DNA of 64,000 nt from Daldinia sp. FL1419 (taxonomy: Eukaryota; Ascomycota; Sordariomycetes; Xylariales; Hypoxylaceae): assembly GCA_025201765.1 (NCBI GenBank), contig MU623356.1, positions 1-64,000 on the forward strand, in the 5' to 3' direction. The position numbers and the translations under genes are program-made. Position 1 is the first letter of the stretch; every line of letters starts with the position of its first letter. Positions 12,103-23,435 of the stretch are shown one piece after another. The notes beneath the pieces are model-generated. The model was not told where the DNA came from and ran no database searches. It saw only the letters and a program-made list of their open reading frames with translations.

Positions 12103-15100
12103 GCATTATAATTTTAAAATCTTACCTACCTACTAAAACTATTATTAATATTTAATTAAATAATTTACAAATATATCCTAATATTCTAATGTTATTTTAA
12201 TATAATGTTTTTAATTTAATCTAAACTAATAACCCCCTCTAATTCTCTTAAAACTATATTATTAATTTGTATATTTATTCAAATATCCAAAAACCTTACC
12301 GAATTAATTTTTCTAGTTTTAAATTGTATAAAAACATTAATTATATCACCTATCACTAATTGTAAGATTGTATGAAAAAAAGAACCCTTATAGTTACATA
12401 ATTTGTAGTGTTTATTTAAATTATATAATAAAGTCTATAAAACCTATATTGAAATTGTACATTTATAAGGATTTTATATTTCTATTGGAAAGAGTATTAA
12501 ATTTAAGGTAAAAAGAGAAGAGGATAATTAAGTTGGATTTATAAATTATTACCAATTTATATATAATTATTTAAACCAGTTAAAATACTCTAATAAAGGT
12601 GATTGTTAGAAACCTTCTTGCAAATGTAATTATTTTTATAAATTTATAATTTCGTATTATAAAAGGGAAATAACTTAATTCATTATAATTAAAAATAATA
12701 GTTATAATTATAAATTAGGTTTTAATAACATTAATATTAGATTTAAATAAATATAATAAAAGATTTATAACCTTAAAATAACCATATTAAGGTTATTAAA
12801 AATAAGATTTTTTTTAATTAATTAAATTACCCATTTTCTATTAAATAATAACTTAAAATTTGATAAATTAAAACCCTCTGTACAATTTGGATTTAAGATT
12901 AATCTTAATAATTCCCTTAATTTAAATAAAAATAATAAAAAATTATTCAATTTAATTTATTAAAAAAATATTATAGTTATAGTTTCTAATATAGTGAATA
13001 TAAAATATTAATTTAAGAAACAATTATAAAAAAAATTTATAAATATTTAATTTTTAATTAAAAAGTTTGATAGGTATAAAGAGGTTTATGGTATTAAATA
13101 TTAAGTAAATAAAAATTTTATTTTTAAGAGGGTTATTTGTTTATTTTGGATTTTTAAATAATATATTTAAATATGGTATTACAATCTTAAGGTTTTATTA
13201 TTTAATAATATATATAAAATATGTAAAATTAATATTTTTAATTCCTTATATTAATTTATATATATAATAAATTAATTAATTTAATATATTTTTATTAAAT
13301 ATAATAGGTGTAATGTCTTTATATACAAATTTTTATATAGTATTTAGCCTAACCTTTGGAAAGTTAAAGGTTGATTTTTTATAATAATTAAGGTGTTTAA
13401 AAAGTTTGTAAATGTAATATAAAATAGGTTATTTTATCATAATTTTGAATGATTTTTCTTGAACATTTAAATTGGTTATAAATAATATATTTAAAGAAAT
13501 ATTATAATAATTATGTATGTAGTATATATTTAAAAATGTGGCATATTATATGGTTAAAAAATGGGTAAAATTGATAATAAGAATATTATTTGAAATGTTA
13601 TTTAAAATAAATAAAAAACATATTATTAATAATATTACTTCTTTAAATAATAATATATTAAATTTAAATTTTTTTTTGTATAATATTACCACTGATAATA
13701 AGGCTAATAAAGCTAGTAAGGACCCTAAAAAAATTAAAAATAACTCAAAAATTAATGAAATTATGGAGTTTATTAAGTTTTAAATTTCTATTAAAAATGT
13801 TGAACCTTTAACTTTTAATATAAACCTGTGGCCTAATATTTATAATAAATTTATTTTAGTTTGGAAATTGGTGATATATGCCCAAACGGAAGATTTATTT
13901 TGGATTACATGGGGTTTATTAAAAAAACAATTCTATTATCAAATTTGTAAATTAAATATTAATTTTTATTGTATAAATTTAATAATTAAATTTATATCAT
14001 TATATTGAAAATTACAGGTACTTTTAGTACATATTTTACCCTTCCTTCTTTTTTATTTTTTTATTTAAAAAAGAGATTTTTTTTTTTGGTTTTTTTTTCT
14101 TTTAATATTAAAAAATATTACTAATATTTTAATCAATTAAAGACCTTTAAAATGGATTTAAGGTTTTTTATTAACCCACTATTTATCCTATTAAGAAGGT
14201 GGTGTATATACAAACATTTTTAAATTGTTATTTGTTTTAAAATTCTTTAAAATTTAATTAATTTTTTGATATATTTCTTAAAACACTCTTACTAATATTT
14301 TTTTTTTTTTAGCCTTAATAAATTATTTAATTAAATATTATTTTTTATGGTGTTTTTAATTTGTTCAATATATAATTTCTTATATTCATAATTACGGTAT
14401 AATAGTGATTAATTAAATTGAAATTATATATAGATATTTGAAATAATATATTAAGTATTGTTTTTGTGGGTTGAATATATTGTATAATTTAATATATAAA
14501 ATATGTATTAAGTATAAGGTTAAATATGAATTAAGTTTTTAAAAGGTTAAATTTTAAAATCTCCTTAAATATCATATTATGGGAATATATTGTATTATAA
14601 TATATCATATATTACCTAAAATTATAAGATAAATTTAGTTGTAATTTAGGTTAGTATATAAAGATTTTAAAGCCTTTTACAATAATTTTGTTTTTAAGTC
14701 TCTTTACAAAGGCCTATTCACAAAACAATAAACTTTTCTTTATAAATATTTATTATTTAATTTAATATTAAGTAACTAAAAAAAAATCAATCCAAATTAA
14801 TCATAAATTTTTGAAATTGATAATATTGGTTTTTATTGGTGGTTGTATTCAAATGGCAATTTGAATTTAATTGATAAAAAAATAAAAAATATAGAAACCT
14901 TAAATCTTAAAGTGTTTATAAAGTGTAAATGTAAGTTGGTGCATTCTGATGGCTTGCCTCTTGAAGTGTTATAACACAAATTAAATGAAATTAATGTTAT
15001 GGATTTTGAAAGGTATAAATCAAAAGCCGCGCTAGGGTTTTGAAATTAATCCTCAAAATTAATTAATTATAATAATTGTTATATATCCTTGTATAATAAG

Positions 15101-15652
15101 CCTTTAGTAACAAATTTGGGCTTTATTTAATGTTGTTAAGGTTGTAAGATCAAGGTTGAGAAGGTTAATGAAAAGGATGTTGTTATTGTTGGTATGGTGG
15201 CGATGTTAGAGAAATAAGAAAATTAATTAAAATTAATATTGGAATACTTATCAACACCAACGCCATTACCTGCATTAGTGCTATAATTATATATAATATC
15301 CTCAACATTAGTACTCATAGTAACAAAATCTAATATAATTTTCTTTAATATATATAGTTTACAGGGCATGTAGGGTATGTAAGATCATTTTTAAGGTTAT
15401 TTTTAGAATTAAATTCAGGGTATACAGCACCCTCCCCAACCTAAATTTCAAATATTTATAGTACCTTCACAAAACCAAAATTGGTAGTTTAATTAAATTA
15501 ATTAATTAAATATACACAATTAAAATTCATATTATTATAATAATTAAATAAAAATATAATTAAAATAAGTGGTTAGGAGGTTGTTTAAATTTTTGTAAAA
15601 TAATTGAATTTATTGAATTTATTATATTATTTATTAAATATATTAAATATAT

Positions 15653-15797
15653 AACTGGATTAAATTTTGTATATGTTAGGGTGTAAGATTAAGTTTTATA
15701 CAAATTAGGTGGGAAACCATCTTAACCATTATCTCATGTGGAAAGTGGTGAGGACTTGTGTTTTTATAAGTTTTTACCTGTGTTGTTAAATTTACTG
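15653..15797 (-). repeat. Right terminal inverted repeat of the MULE
   Basis: Inverted partner of 11958-12102, ending ...TTTACTG next to the target duplication. The partner copies keep recognisable GTCCTC and CCACTTTCCA blocks. Confidence 0.85.
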
Positions 15798-15806
15798 CTG
15801 GCAGAT
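15798..15806. repeat. Right target-site duplication of the Mutator-like element
   Basis: CTGGCAGAT, identical to 11949-11957. Composition returns to normal immediately afterwards. Confidence 0.85.
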
Positions 15807-17100
15807 GGTCCAGCCCTAGACTAGTTCTTTCGCGGGCATTTCCCGTCAGAGCCGCTGTCGCGATCCCCTCTTCATACTAGGGCCTATCCCGGTCCGAGGG
15901 GAGGATCGCTGGCTTGATTGAGCGATGGAGCGGTCACGATAGCCGCCACTTGTCTCCATTCAAGGCCTGCATTTCTTTTCCCTTTCGCTACTTTTGTCTA
16001 TGCTGCGATGTCGATGGCTTGATAGCAAGAAGCCAAGAAAATCAATCGTGCGTTGCCCGATTTCCCCTCCGATTGACACTCTACCATTTGAACTCCTCCC
16101 GCGCGATCAGCAAGCGATAATTCATCCGTTTCCCACTTCTGCTATGGCATTATGCGCTACGACGTATCCAAGAGGTAATGCAGTAACGAGGCGAGCGCGC
16201 TGAGTTTAGGAATTTACCTATTAACTTGTTGGTTGGACTGGACGTTGATATCCTTTTAAATTGGATTAAAATGCTTGGGGTACGTACCTGCCTCTTATTA
16301 TGTACCTAGGTACCTCTTAGGAGGTAAAGTACCTGGGAGGTAATTACCCCTTTTCCCTTGCTTTTTTTTTCCTTTTTTTCCCCCAGAAAAAAAAAAAGAG
16401 GCCCCATCTTTATGATCCGAACCTTTGGAATTACGAAAGCGGTCGCAGACGGTACGCCATATAAACTGGACCTGCGAGTAAATAACATCATATTGCATAC
16501 TTACTGATCTCACTTATCCTTCTGTGAGCCTCCACAAAGTTGTCTACAACGTGGTGCAGTTAAAGTGCCTGCAAGCACGCCTGATCTACTTGTTAGTCAA
16601 CCAATCAATATCAATATCTCCCTGAAACCGATGACTCGGATGCGCTGTTGGTCCTTGGGTGGATTCTCGCCAAAATAAGTGGTTTTATTTTCCATTTCCT
16701 ATTTTGTATGTTCCCTCTTACATGTCCATACTAAGTGCAGCGTATTTTCCCTATGTATAATCGGTTCGTCGGCTTTCGTAGCAACCAAGTCAAGTACTTT
16801 TACCTTAGTTAGGTAGATAAACTCTCATGTTCCTCCCACAATTTGAAGTCTTGTCGAGTGCATCGACGTTAGACCTCCTTATTCCCACTTTATTACCCCC
16901 GTCCATGTTCAGCGATCCCTTCACCGCCGTGTGTTGGCCGGACAGACGAATGACAACCGTGCTAATTAGCTAACCCGGTTGCGTTCCCGTCTCGTCCCTT
17001 TTCCCGCTACTTTATGCATAAGTAACCAAACTAGAGTTCATCTCTTCTTGTTGTTTTTTGTTCCTCGAACTTCGTAGGAGAAATAACAAGTGTTGCTATA
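15807..17100. other. Intergenic and upstream region, no gene recognised
   Basis: Short open frames here (15914-16203) overlap each other in different frames and look accidental. Around 16305-16340 there are palindromic TACCTAGGTACCT motifs, and 16347-16400 is a pyrimidine run meeting a poly-A run. The last few hundred bases before 17101 are C/T-rich, as expected of a fungal promoter and 5' leader. Confidence 0.4.
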
Positions 17101-18999
17101 ATGCCTGTGGAAGTTGTTACAATCGTGAATTCGTCGGGGAAGATAATCAGTAATGTAAGTTGCGGTTGTTACTTTCTACAATTTTGTACTACTTATCGTT
17201 GTTACTGCCATAATTTCGTGATCTATTGCCATCACTTACACACTTACATCCACACTCCGAGTTTTGCTGGTGTTAAATGCCCCGCAGAAACCCTCTCTTT
17301 TTCTCTCGCAATTTTTTCTCGCAATTTTCAAAGCAATCTTTTTTAATTCATACTCTACGAATTATAATTCCATCCTAACAAAATTTCCATTTGACAGGGA
17401 AGACACCTGATTAGTATACTTAAAGAGGCCAAGGCCTCTTACCAAGAAAAGAAGGCGGCTATTAAAGCTGAACGCGCCATCAAGCGTAGCGAAACCATCG
17501 ATGTACCGTCTGCATCTCGATATTATGGCGAAATTGAATATGACGGATGGCCTCGGCGGACATCTCACGATGACGGCGCTTCTCAAGCTACTTCCCGTAG
17601 GAGTTACCGCTCAAAGCATCGGGCTTCTTCCCAAGCTGGAAGTGCCTTGACTGAGAGCAACCTGAAGACTCTCACAGAAGTCTCTTCCACGACCCCCTCA
17701 CGCCCTCCGGTTGCGTATCGTTCTCCGTATGCCGAAACTGCTCCTAGAGACATGATGTTAAGCCGACCAACACTGGCGCATGCGCAGACGATGCCTATCT
17801 ACACTGATGAGCCAGCTTCCACGCATCTTGTACCCGTATCCCGACCAGTATTGGATCCTGCCTTACGAGAGAAGGGGAAGGAAATTGACATGAACCTAGC
17901 ATATGGAAGTCTTCCTCCGGATTTAGAGGAAAGGGTCGACCTGGACCCTGTTCATAAGAATACCAATGTCGATACCAATACCGATACCGAAAAGGAACGC
18001 GAAGCAATGAGCATAATAGAGAAGATCGAAAACCTGCTAGCGGAAGCCCAATGTTTACACCATACTGCGACGCATATCATACAGCATCTGCAGGAAAACC
18101 CGGACGCTGCCGCCGCCGTCGCTCTCACCCTTGCCGAGCTCTCTGCTTTACTAGGAAAGATGTCACCTTCTTTTCTAGCTGTCCTAAAAGGCGGAAGTCC
18201 TGCGATATTTGCTCTTCTGGCTAGCCCCCAGTTCCTTATCGCGGCTGGAGTGACGGTCGGGGTGACAGTGGTTATGTTCGGAGGCTGGAAGATCGTGAAA
18301 CGCATCCAGGGAGTCAATACTACTCCCGCTACTCCTATGGCTTTCGCAGGACACCAACCAGCACCCAGCGAAGCCAACCGAGCGCCGTATCCAGAGTCAG
18401 AAGTGAGCGCAGGATTTGACGAGGCTCTTGTGATTGAGGAAGAATTAAGCTCGATCGAGAGATGGCGTAGGGGTATTGCGCCTTTCGGTGAAGATGAGCA
18501 AGCCGACCTCGAGCTCATCAGTCCAGAAGCGGATCGCGCGATTCGTGGTCAGCATGGTGGTGATGATGCGCGTAGCGTTCGCACGAGCCGAACTGGTCGC
18601 ACAGATAAAACGTCCAAGACAAGTAAACCAGCCAAAGCTAGCAAGTCACACAAGTCACAGAAGAGCCGGAAGGACGGCGCGAAAGAACATCACGACTCTT
18701 CTAAGCATGGTAGTAGCAGTGGCGTCAAGGAAGCTGATAGTGTGAGCGAGGCAGGTAGTCACCGGAGTCATCGAAGCCACAAAAGCGTACAGAGTCACCG
18801 GGGTGAAAAGACGGAACGTTCCTCCAAGTCGAAACGGCCCGAAAAGGTAGACGTGAAGTCTATCGATGACGGCCACGGCGACCGGGAAAATTCGACTACT
18901 ATCGCGCTCCGTCCTAAGAAGGACAACATGCTTAAGGCTTTGTTTAAGAAGAAGAAGGATCGCGATGATAAAGAACGGGCTTATTCGGTGGTTCGGTGA
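17101..18999 (+). CDS. Conserved fungal protein of unknown function with one membrane segment and a Ser/Lys/His-rich tail
   Basis: Two exons: 17101-17154, intron 17155-17397 (GTAAGT...TTTGACAG), then 17398-18999, giving 551 aa. The N-terminus MPVEVVTIVNSSGKIISN-GRHLISILKEAK is distinctive and recurs, as far as I recall, in uncharacterised Sordariomycete proteins. A hydrophobic segment near residues 275-315 (SPAIFALLASPQFLIAAGV, then VTVVMFGGWKI) could be one long or two short membrane helices. A predicted helical stretch with EKEREAMSIIEKIENLLAEAQ precedes it. After the membrane segment the protein is hydrophilic, with a region rich in Ser, Lys, Arg and His from about residue 390 and a basic end (LFKKKKDRDDK). 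No catalytic motif is visible and no function is assigned. The ATG at 17101 is preferred because the downstream exon has no early in-frame ATG and the splice preserves frame. Confidence 0.8.
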
Positions 19000-21144
19000 T
19001 ATTATATATATAGGATTTGGTCCGTCTCCGGTTGCGTTCATCGGACTTACAGAATAGGAGGATACCAGGCTTCTTAGATTCAAGTGTTCATTTACAGGAG
19101 TTTCTGGGTGATATTTAGGTATATATTGGCATGATGCATATAGCGAGTGATCGCCCATTTACGAAATCTGTTTATAGCCAGGCTTAGATAGAAATCTAGG
19201 TACGAAGATAATGCAAAGAGTGAAATCCACATACTATCTAGTTCGAGGTACACATGAGTTACGAGCATACGGTGTATTGACTTATATCTTGTGAGATGGA
19301 CCCACATGACTTCGTCACGTGGCTCCAAGATTCATTCTCTAAGAGAGTCTAGTGTTTGTAAAAAAAAATAAAAAAATCTTAGCTTTCTAATAAAAGTCTT
19401 TTCGTAATTCGATATATATTCTATCTTATAATTACAACATTAGACATGAGTCGACGTCCATTCTGATAATTCCGTGTGTTACGATGAGTATGGTAATATA
19501 GGTAGATCAAAAAGGATTCATCGGAAAGGAGGCCGTTCAGCTTAGGAGTTAACATAACGAGGCAAGAGCTCCGAACCTTGGGAGACAACAATTTCTACGA
19601 TACGTTAGGTAGGTAGATACCTGGTTCTTGACCAAGACCGACTAGCTAGTTGAATGAAGAAACTACTCGTGTAGTACGCATAGACATATATTATTAGGTA
19701 CCTAGGTTAGTCTAATAGCCTTTCATCCCTGGAACCGTACACCACCACACTGGGATCAAGTAGGTAGGTATCGAAAAAGGACTAACAAAAAAAAAAAAAA
19801 AAAAAACCAAATTAAAAAAACGTCAGACCTTATGCAGCTGCCATATTTGTTCATTAGTTTAACTATTCGTCTATACCCATTAGCGTCCACTGCCTATATC
19901 CATTCTCCTTGTTCCTGTGGGCTTATTATTTAATCCCCTCAGCCACCGTCATCCGTTAGCGTTTCTGCACATAAGTATGCTGCATATATGTAAGTACATA
20001 AGTACATCATACGTCCTGACATATCCTGTAGTACCTGCATATTTTGGTCAGCGTGGCGGTGCTTGCCGAACCGATCGAATGCTATTTTGGAATAAAGCCG
20101 GGTTGTGCTTGTTGTTCCTTAACAGACATTCTAGACCGAAGGTTTCAGACGGTCGATCCCGTCTTAGTGGCTACTAACTAACCGGTTAGGATCATCTCAT
20201 CAATCTCTTCAGCTACTGTGGGGCCAAAAGTTCATTATCATTCGTATTCCTGAGTCGCGTCTGATATTCTACTTAATAGCCTCCTGGATCTTGCAGAGAT
20301 TGAATCAAGACGGCTATAAGTTTGCCTCTCCAGTTGTTTTTTTGGGGGGTTTTTTTTTACGCTCCTGGAATTTGTGTTGGAGAGTAGATCTTAGGAAATA
20401 TTCCTCCGGTTAGAAAGCTGACCTGCAGGGCGAGAGCCACAAAATACCACCGCATGATACAAAATAACTCATGTAGGCCATATTGAATCCTCCTGCGTTG
20501 CCAAGATTCCTATTCCAGGAACTCTGAGAAAGCCCACGTTAGCCGGTAGCATCTTACTCGCTGTTTGTTCTACGAGGTTTCCTCTAATTGGTCCCCCTGG
20601 GCATTTCACCCCGTTTCAATTAACTCCACCGAAGTAATGACTAGACCTAGAATATACCTAGAACGTGTCTAAGTTACGCAGAGAGAGTATATCCCCAGTA
20701 AGTCCTAGCAGGCTCAGAAAAAATCTTGGGTCGATGGGTTGGCAGTGTTGAAGTAGACATTTAAAGCTATGATGTCCAACTCATTCATGTACAAAGCAAG
20801 GAAGTGGATTGGACAGGGGCATACCGAAGGTCCCCATTCGAAGTTTCTTTTTATTTCAGTTCTTCTATTCTTCTTACCCCTTTAGAATTTTGTCGTTAAC
20901 TTTCACCGATCCTGGTGTTTCTTCTCCTTCATTTGTCTTTCAACAGGCCTCAAGCAGCTCCCAGCTGTGAATATAAATAAATAAATAAATCGTTATATTG
21001 TGGTTCTGTCGATCACCCAAAGTACAGGTCCTCGCTTTCCCCGTAGACCCCCATATAACTGCGCCATACTATTCTTTCTGCCGATCACCGTCGTCGTCTC
21101 TCGATCTCCCCACTCGTTTCCACTTCTTAAGCATATCTCTTGAG
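19000..21144. other. Long intergenic region, no gene recognised
   Basis: 2.1 kb. Contains A-runs near 19360 and 19787-19806, a pyrimidine/G-run at about 20335-20360 and several TACCTAGGTT/TAGGTAGGTA motifs (19600-19780). Frames at 19917-20177 and 20993-21175 lack protein-like composition. The last 100 bases are C/T-rich leader for the bestrophin gene. Confidence 0.4.
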
Positions 21145-22745
21145 ATGTCGGAAGACGCAGGTGCCACAGGAGCACCCGCCGCTCAGGCGCAACACGATAA
21201 TGAACCGATCGCGCTTCACATTCCGACTAAGCAAGAAAAGAGGCAGGCCAACGTCCAGGAAGATGTATACCCTCTGTCGCCCCGACGAAATACAACACCA
21301 AACCCGTTTAGCCGAAGAAATACGAGCATGGATATAGATGATTACTTTGTACGATACGAATTGCAATCATGCCCATGATGTGATACTAACTTTTTTTTCT
21401 TTTCATTTAGACGGGCCCTCGTGATATTTCCAAACATTCAAAATGGCCTTTATTCATGCAATTGCACGGTAGCATCCTCCCTAAGATGATCATCCCCCTA
21501 CTTGTTGTTGCGGCTTGGGCGACTTTGGTGACGGTCATATCAAAGAAGGTCCCGGGAGTAAACTTGGGAATCAGTTCTATCTTGCTCACCGTTACTGGTT
21601 TCGTCGTGGGTCTGGGTTTATCCTTTCGCAGTTCGACTGCTTATGAGCGATATGCCGAGGGTAGAAAGTACTGGAGTCAGTTGATATTCACTTGCCAAGG
21701 GCTTGGTCGGGTCTTCTGGATACACGCCGTCGAGCGCGAGGGACATTCAAAGGAAGACCTTCTTGCGAAATTGTAAGATACTGCTCGAACCCCTAAAGCA
21801 TGCTCTTATGCGCTAATTGTGGTTAGGACCGCCATGAATCTGGTCGTGGCTTTCGCCGTCTCTCTTAAACACAAGCTCAGATTCGAGCCGTACACGTACT
21901 ACGATGACCTCGTAGAGTTGGTCGACCATCTTGACACATTTGCTAGAACCGCCACGGAGGAGAATGCGGTAAAGCCGAAGTCGGGAATGTTCAAGGCGGT
22001 CGGAGAGAATCTTGGACTGTCGTTTGCGGCTTCAAATCCCCGGAAGTTGATGAAGAAAGCCCAGACTCCTCTTGGTAATCTTCCGTTGGAGATTCTCTGT
22101 CACCTCTCGGCATATGTGGATGAACTAGCTCTCAATGGACAGTTGCCCGTTGGAATGCAACAGACTACCGCCTGTAAGTACCTAGTTATTTATTTTTTAT
22201 TCTTTAGTGTTTACCGAATGCGTACAATTTACTAACATAACTTAGATAACCAACTCCAAGCTTTGAACGACGTCCTAGTCGGTACGGAGCGGGTTCTTAA
22301 CACTCCGCTTCCCATTGCCTATGCTATCGCTATTTCGCAAATTACCTGGATTTACGTGTTTCTTCTTCCATTCCAACTGTTCCTACAACTTGACTGGATA
22401 ACGATACCGGCCACAGTAGCTGCATCTTATATCATTCTGGGCATCTTCTTTATAGGTCATGAAGTTGAGAACCCCTTCGGAAACGATGTCAACGACTTGC
22501 CTTTAGATCTATTCTGTCAGCAGATTGTGCAGGATATGGAAACGATCGCAGCCCGTCCCAAGCCTCGCGTCTCTGAATGGGTTCGACATCCGAAGAATAA
22601 GGTCTTATACCCCCACAGCGAATCTGGCTATAACGTATGGGCGTCACGTCCCGAATCAGTCATAAGGAATGCGCTGCGGAACCGACCCCATGCTGGGTTC
22701 GACAAGATGGATGGACATAGTGCAAAGGGGGCCCAGAGCGTATGA
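21145..22745 (+). CDS. Bestrophin-family (UPF0187) anion channel protein
   Basis: Four exons: 21145-21348, 21411-21772, 21827-22173 and 22246-22745, joined by introns of 54-72 bases with TACTAAC-type branch sites; total 470 aa. The body matches the bestrophin/UPF0187 family of chloride/anion channels: the conserved block TGPRDISKHSKWPLF, a first membrane helix (PKMIIPLLVVAAWATLVTVI), the signature GFVVGLGLSFRSSTAYERYAEGRKYW, then HKLRFEPYTYYDDLVELVDHLDTFA, a second membrane pair (TPLPIAYAIAISQITWIYVFLLPF, ATVAASYIILGIFFIGHEVENPFG) and the acidic NDLPLD segment. The hydrophilic 60-residue N-terminus is poorly conserved in such proteins. The ATG at 21145 follows a C/T-rich leader; an upstream in-frame Met would add an implausible Ser/Phe-rich stretch. 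Probable plasma- or internal-membrane anion channel; physiology in fungi is poorly known. Confidence 0.9.
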
Positions 22746-23435
22746 AGTCACGCCGGGGACCACCTCCGGAATGCGAAGTCGCGTTGACTTTGTTAGGGCT
22801 CTTATACATTAACTGAATCTTCTTGGGAAGGGGCGTATTGTTTTCGCAAGCTTATTTTAGATACCTAGTATATATGCTGTTTTGTCTAAAAGTTCATTTT
22901 AATTATCAGGCCGGGAAAAAAAAAAGGCGGCGGTTTGGCGGATCTGCATTTTGGTGTCTTAATAAAAAAAATAAAAAAATAAAAAAAAAAAGGGGGGGGG
23001 GGGGGGTGCTTATTTATCAGGGCAAAGCGGGAAATAAAATGAGGATAGGTACAGGTGTGAATAGGTTACGTATCGACACGTTGTTCTAGGTTAGGTACCT
23101 CGTAATGGATGGAGCTACTGTAAAAGCTTCAAATATGCAATATCTCGATGTCCTAATAACAGTCATACTCTTATAATTGAAAATCCTCTCCCATCCCACC
23201 CCCCTCTTCTTCTTCTCACACCTACAACTAACAACTGGTCGATCGATGAGTGGTGCATTCTTATGACGAGAAAAACGTACTACGAGCAGACTCATAATTT
23301 GCGGCCAACCCCGTAATGTGCGGGATATATCATGGCCACTTCTCCCATGCCATATTGGCCATCTCTTCCCGGCGCATTCCTAGGCCGTTAATACAGACAG
23401 TTCGTACCGAATATTTACTTCACTGGAGGCGCATA
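22746..23435. other. Intergenic region with a poly-A/poly-G tract
   Basis: No gene seen. 22964-23006 is a run of A (interrupted by T) switching abruptly to about 15 consecutive G. An in-frame upstream Met at 23316 belongs to the same frame as the next gene; residues there could be an N-terminal extension with mitochondrial-targeting character, but I placed the start at 23436. Confidence 0.4.

Larger units (their letters stand above)
11958..15797. mobile_element. Mutator-like (MULE) DNA transposon, RIP-degraded, 3.84 kb
   Basis: Bounded by terminal inverted repeats of about 145 bp (11958-12102 and 15653-15797) that start CAGTAAATTTAACAACACA, and by a perfect 9-bp target duplication. Long TIRs plus a 9-bp duplication point to the Mutator superfamily; the fungal element Hop has the same plan. 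hAT (8 bp) and Tc1/mariner (TA) are excluded by the duplication length. The interior is extremely A+T-rich, with only short accidental reading frames (the longest, about 80 codons at 13538, is Asn/Ile/Lys-rich noise). I could not recognise transposase motifs on either strand, so the superfamily call rests on ends only. TIR copies differ almost only by transitions, consistent with RIP. Confidence 0.8.

Noticed and set aside
13538..13783. 81-codon frame in the A+T block
   Set aside because: Asn/Ile/Lys-only composition is expected by chance in RIPed DNA.
17952..18518. 188-codon minus-strand frame
   Set aside because: Antisense shadow of the 551-aa gene.
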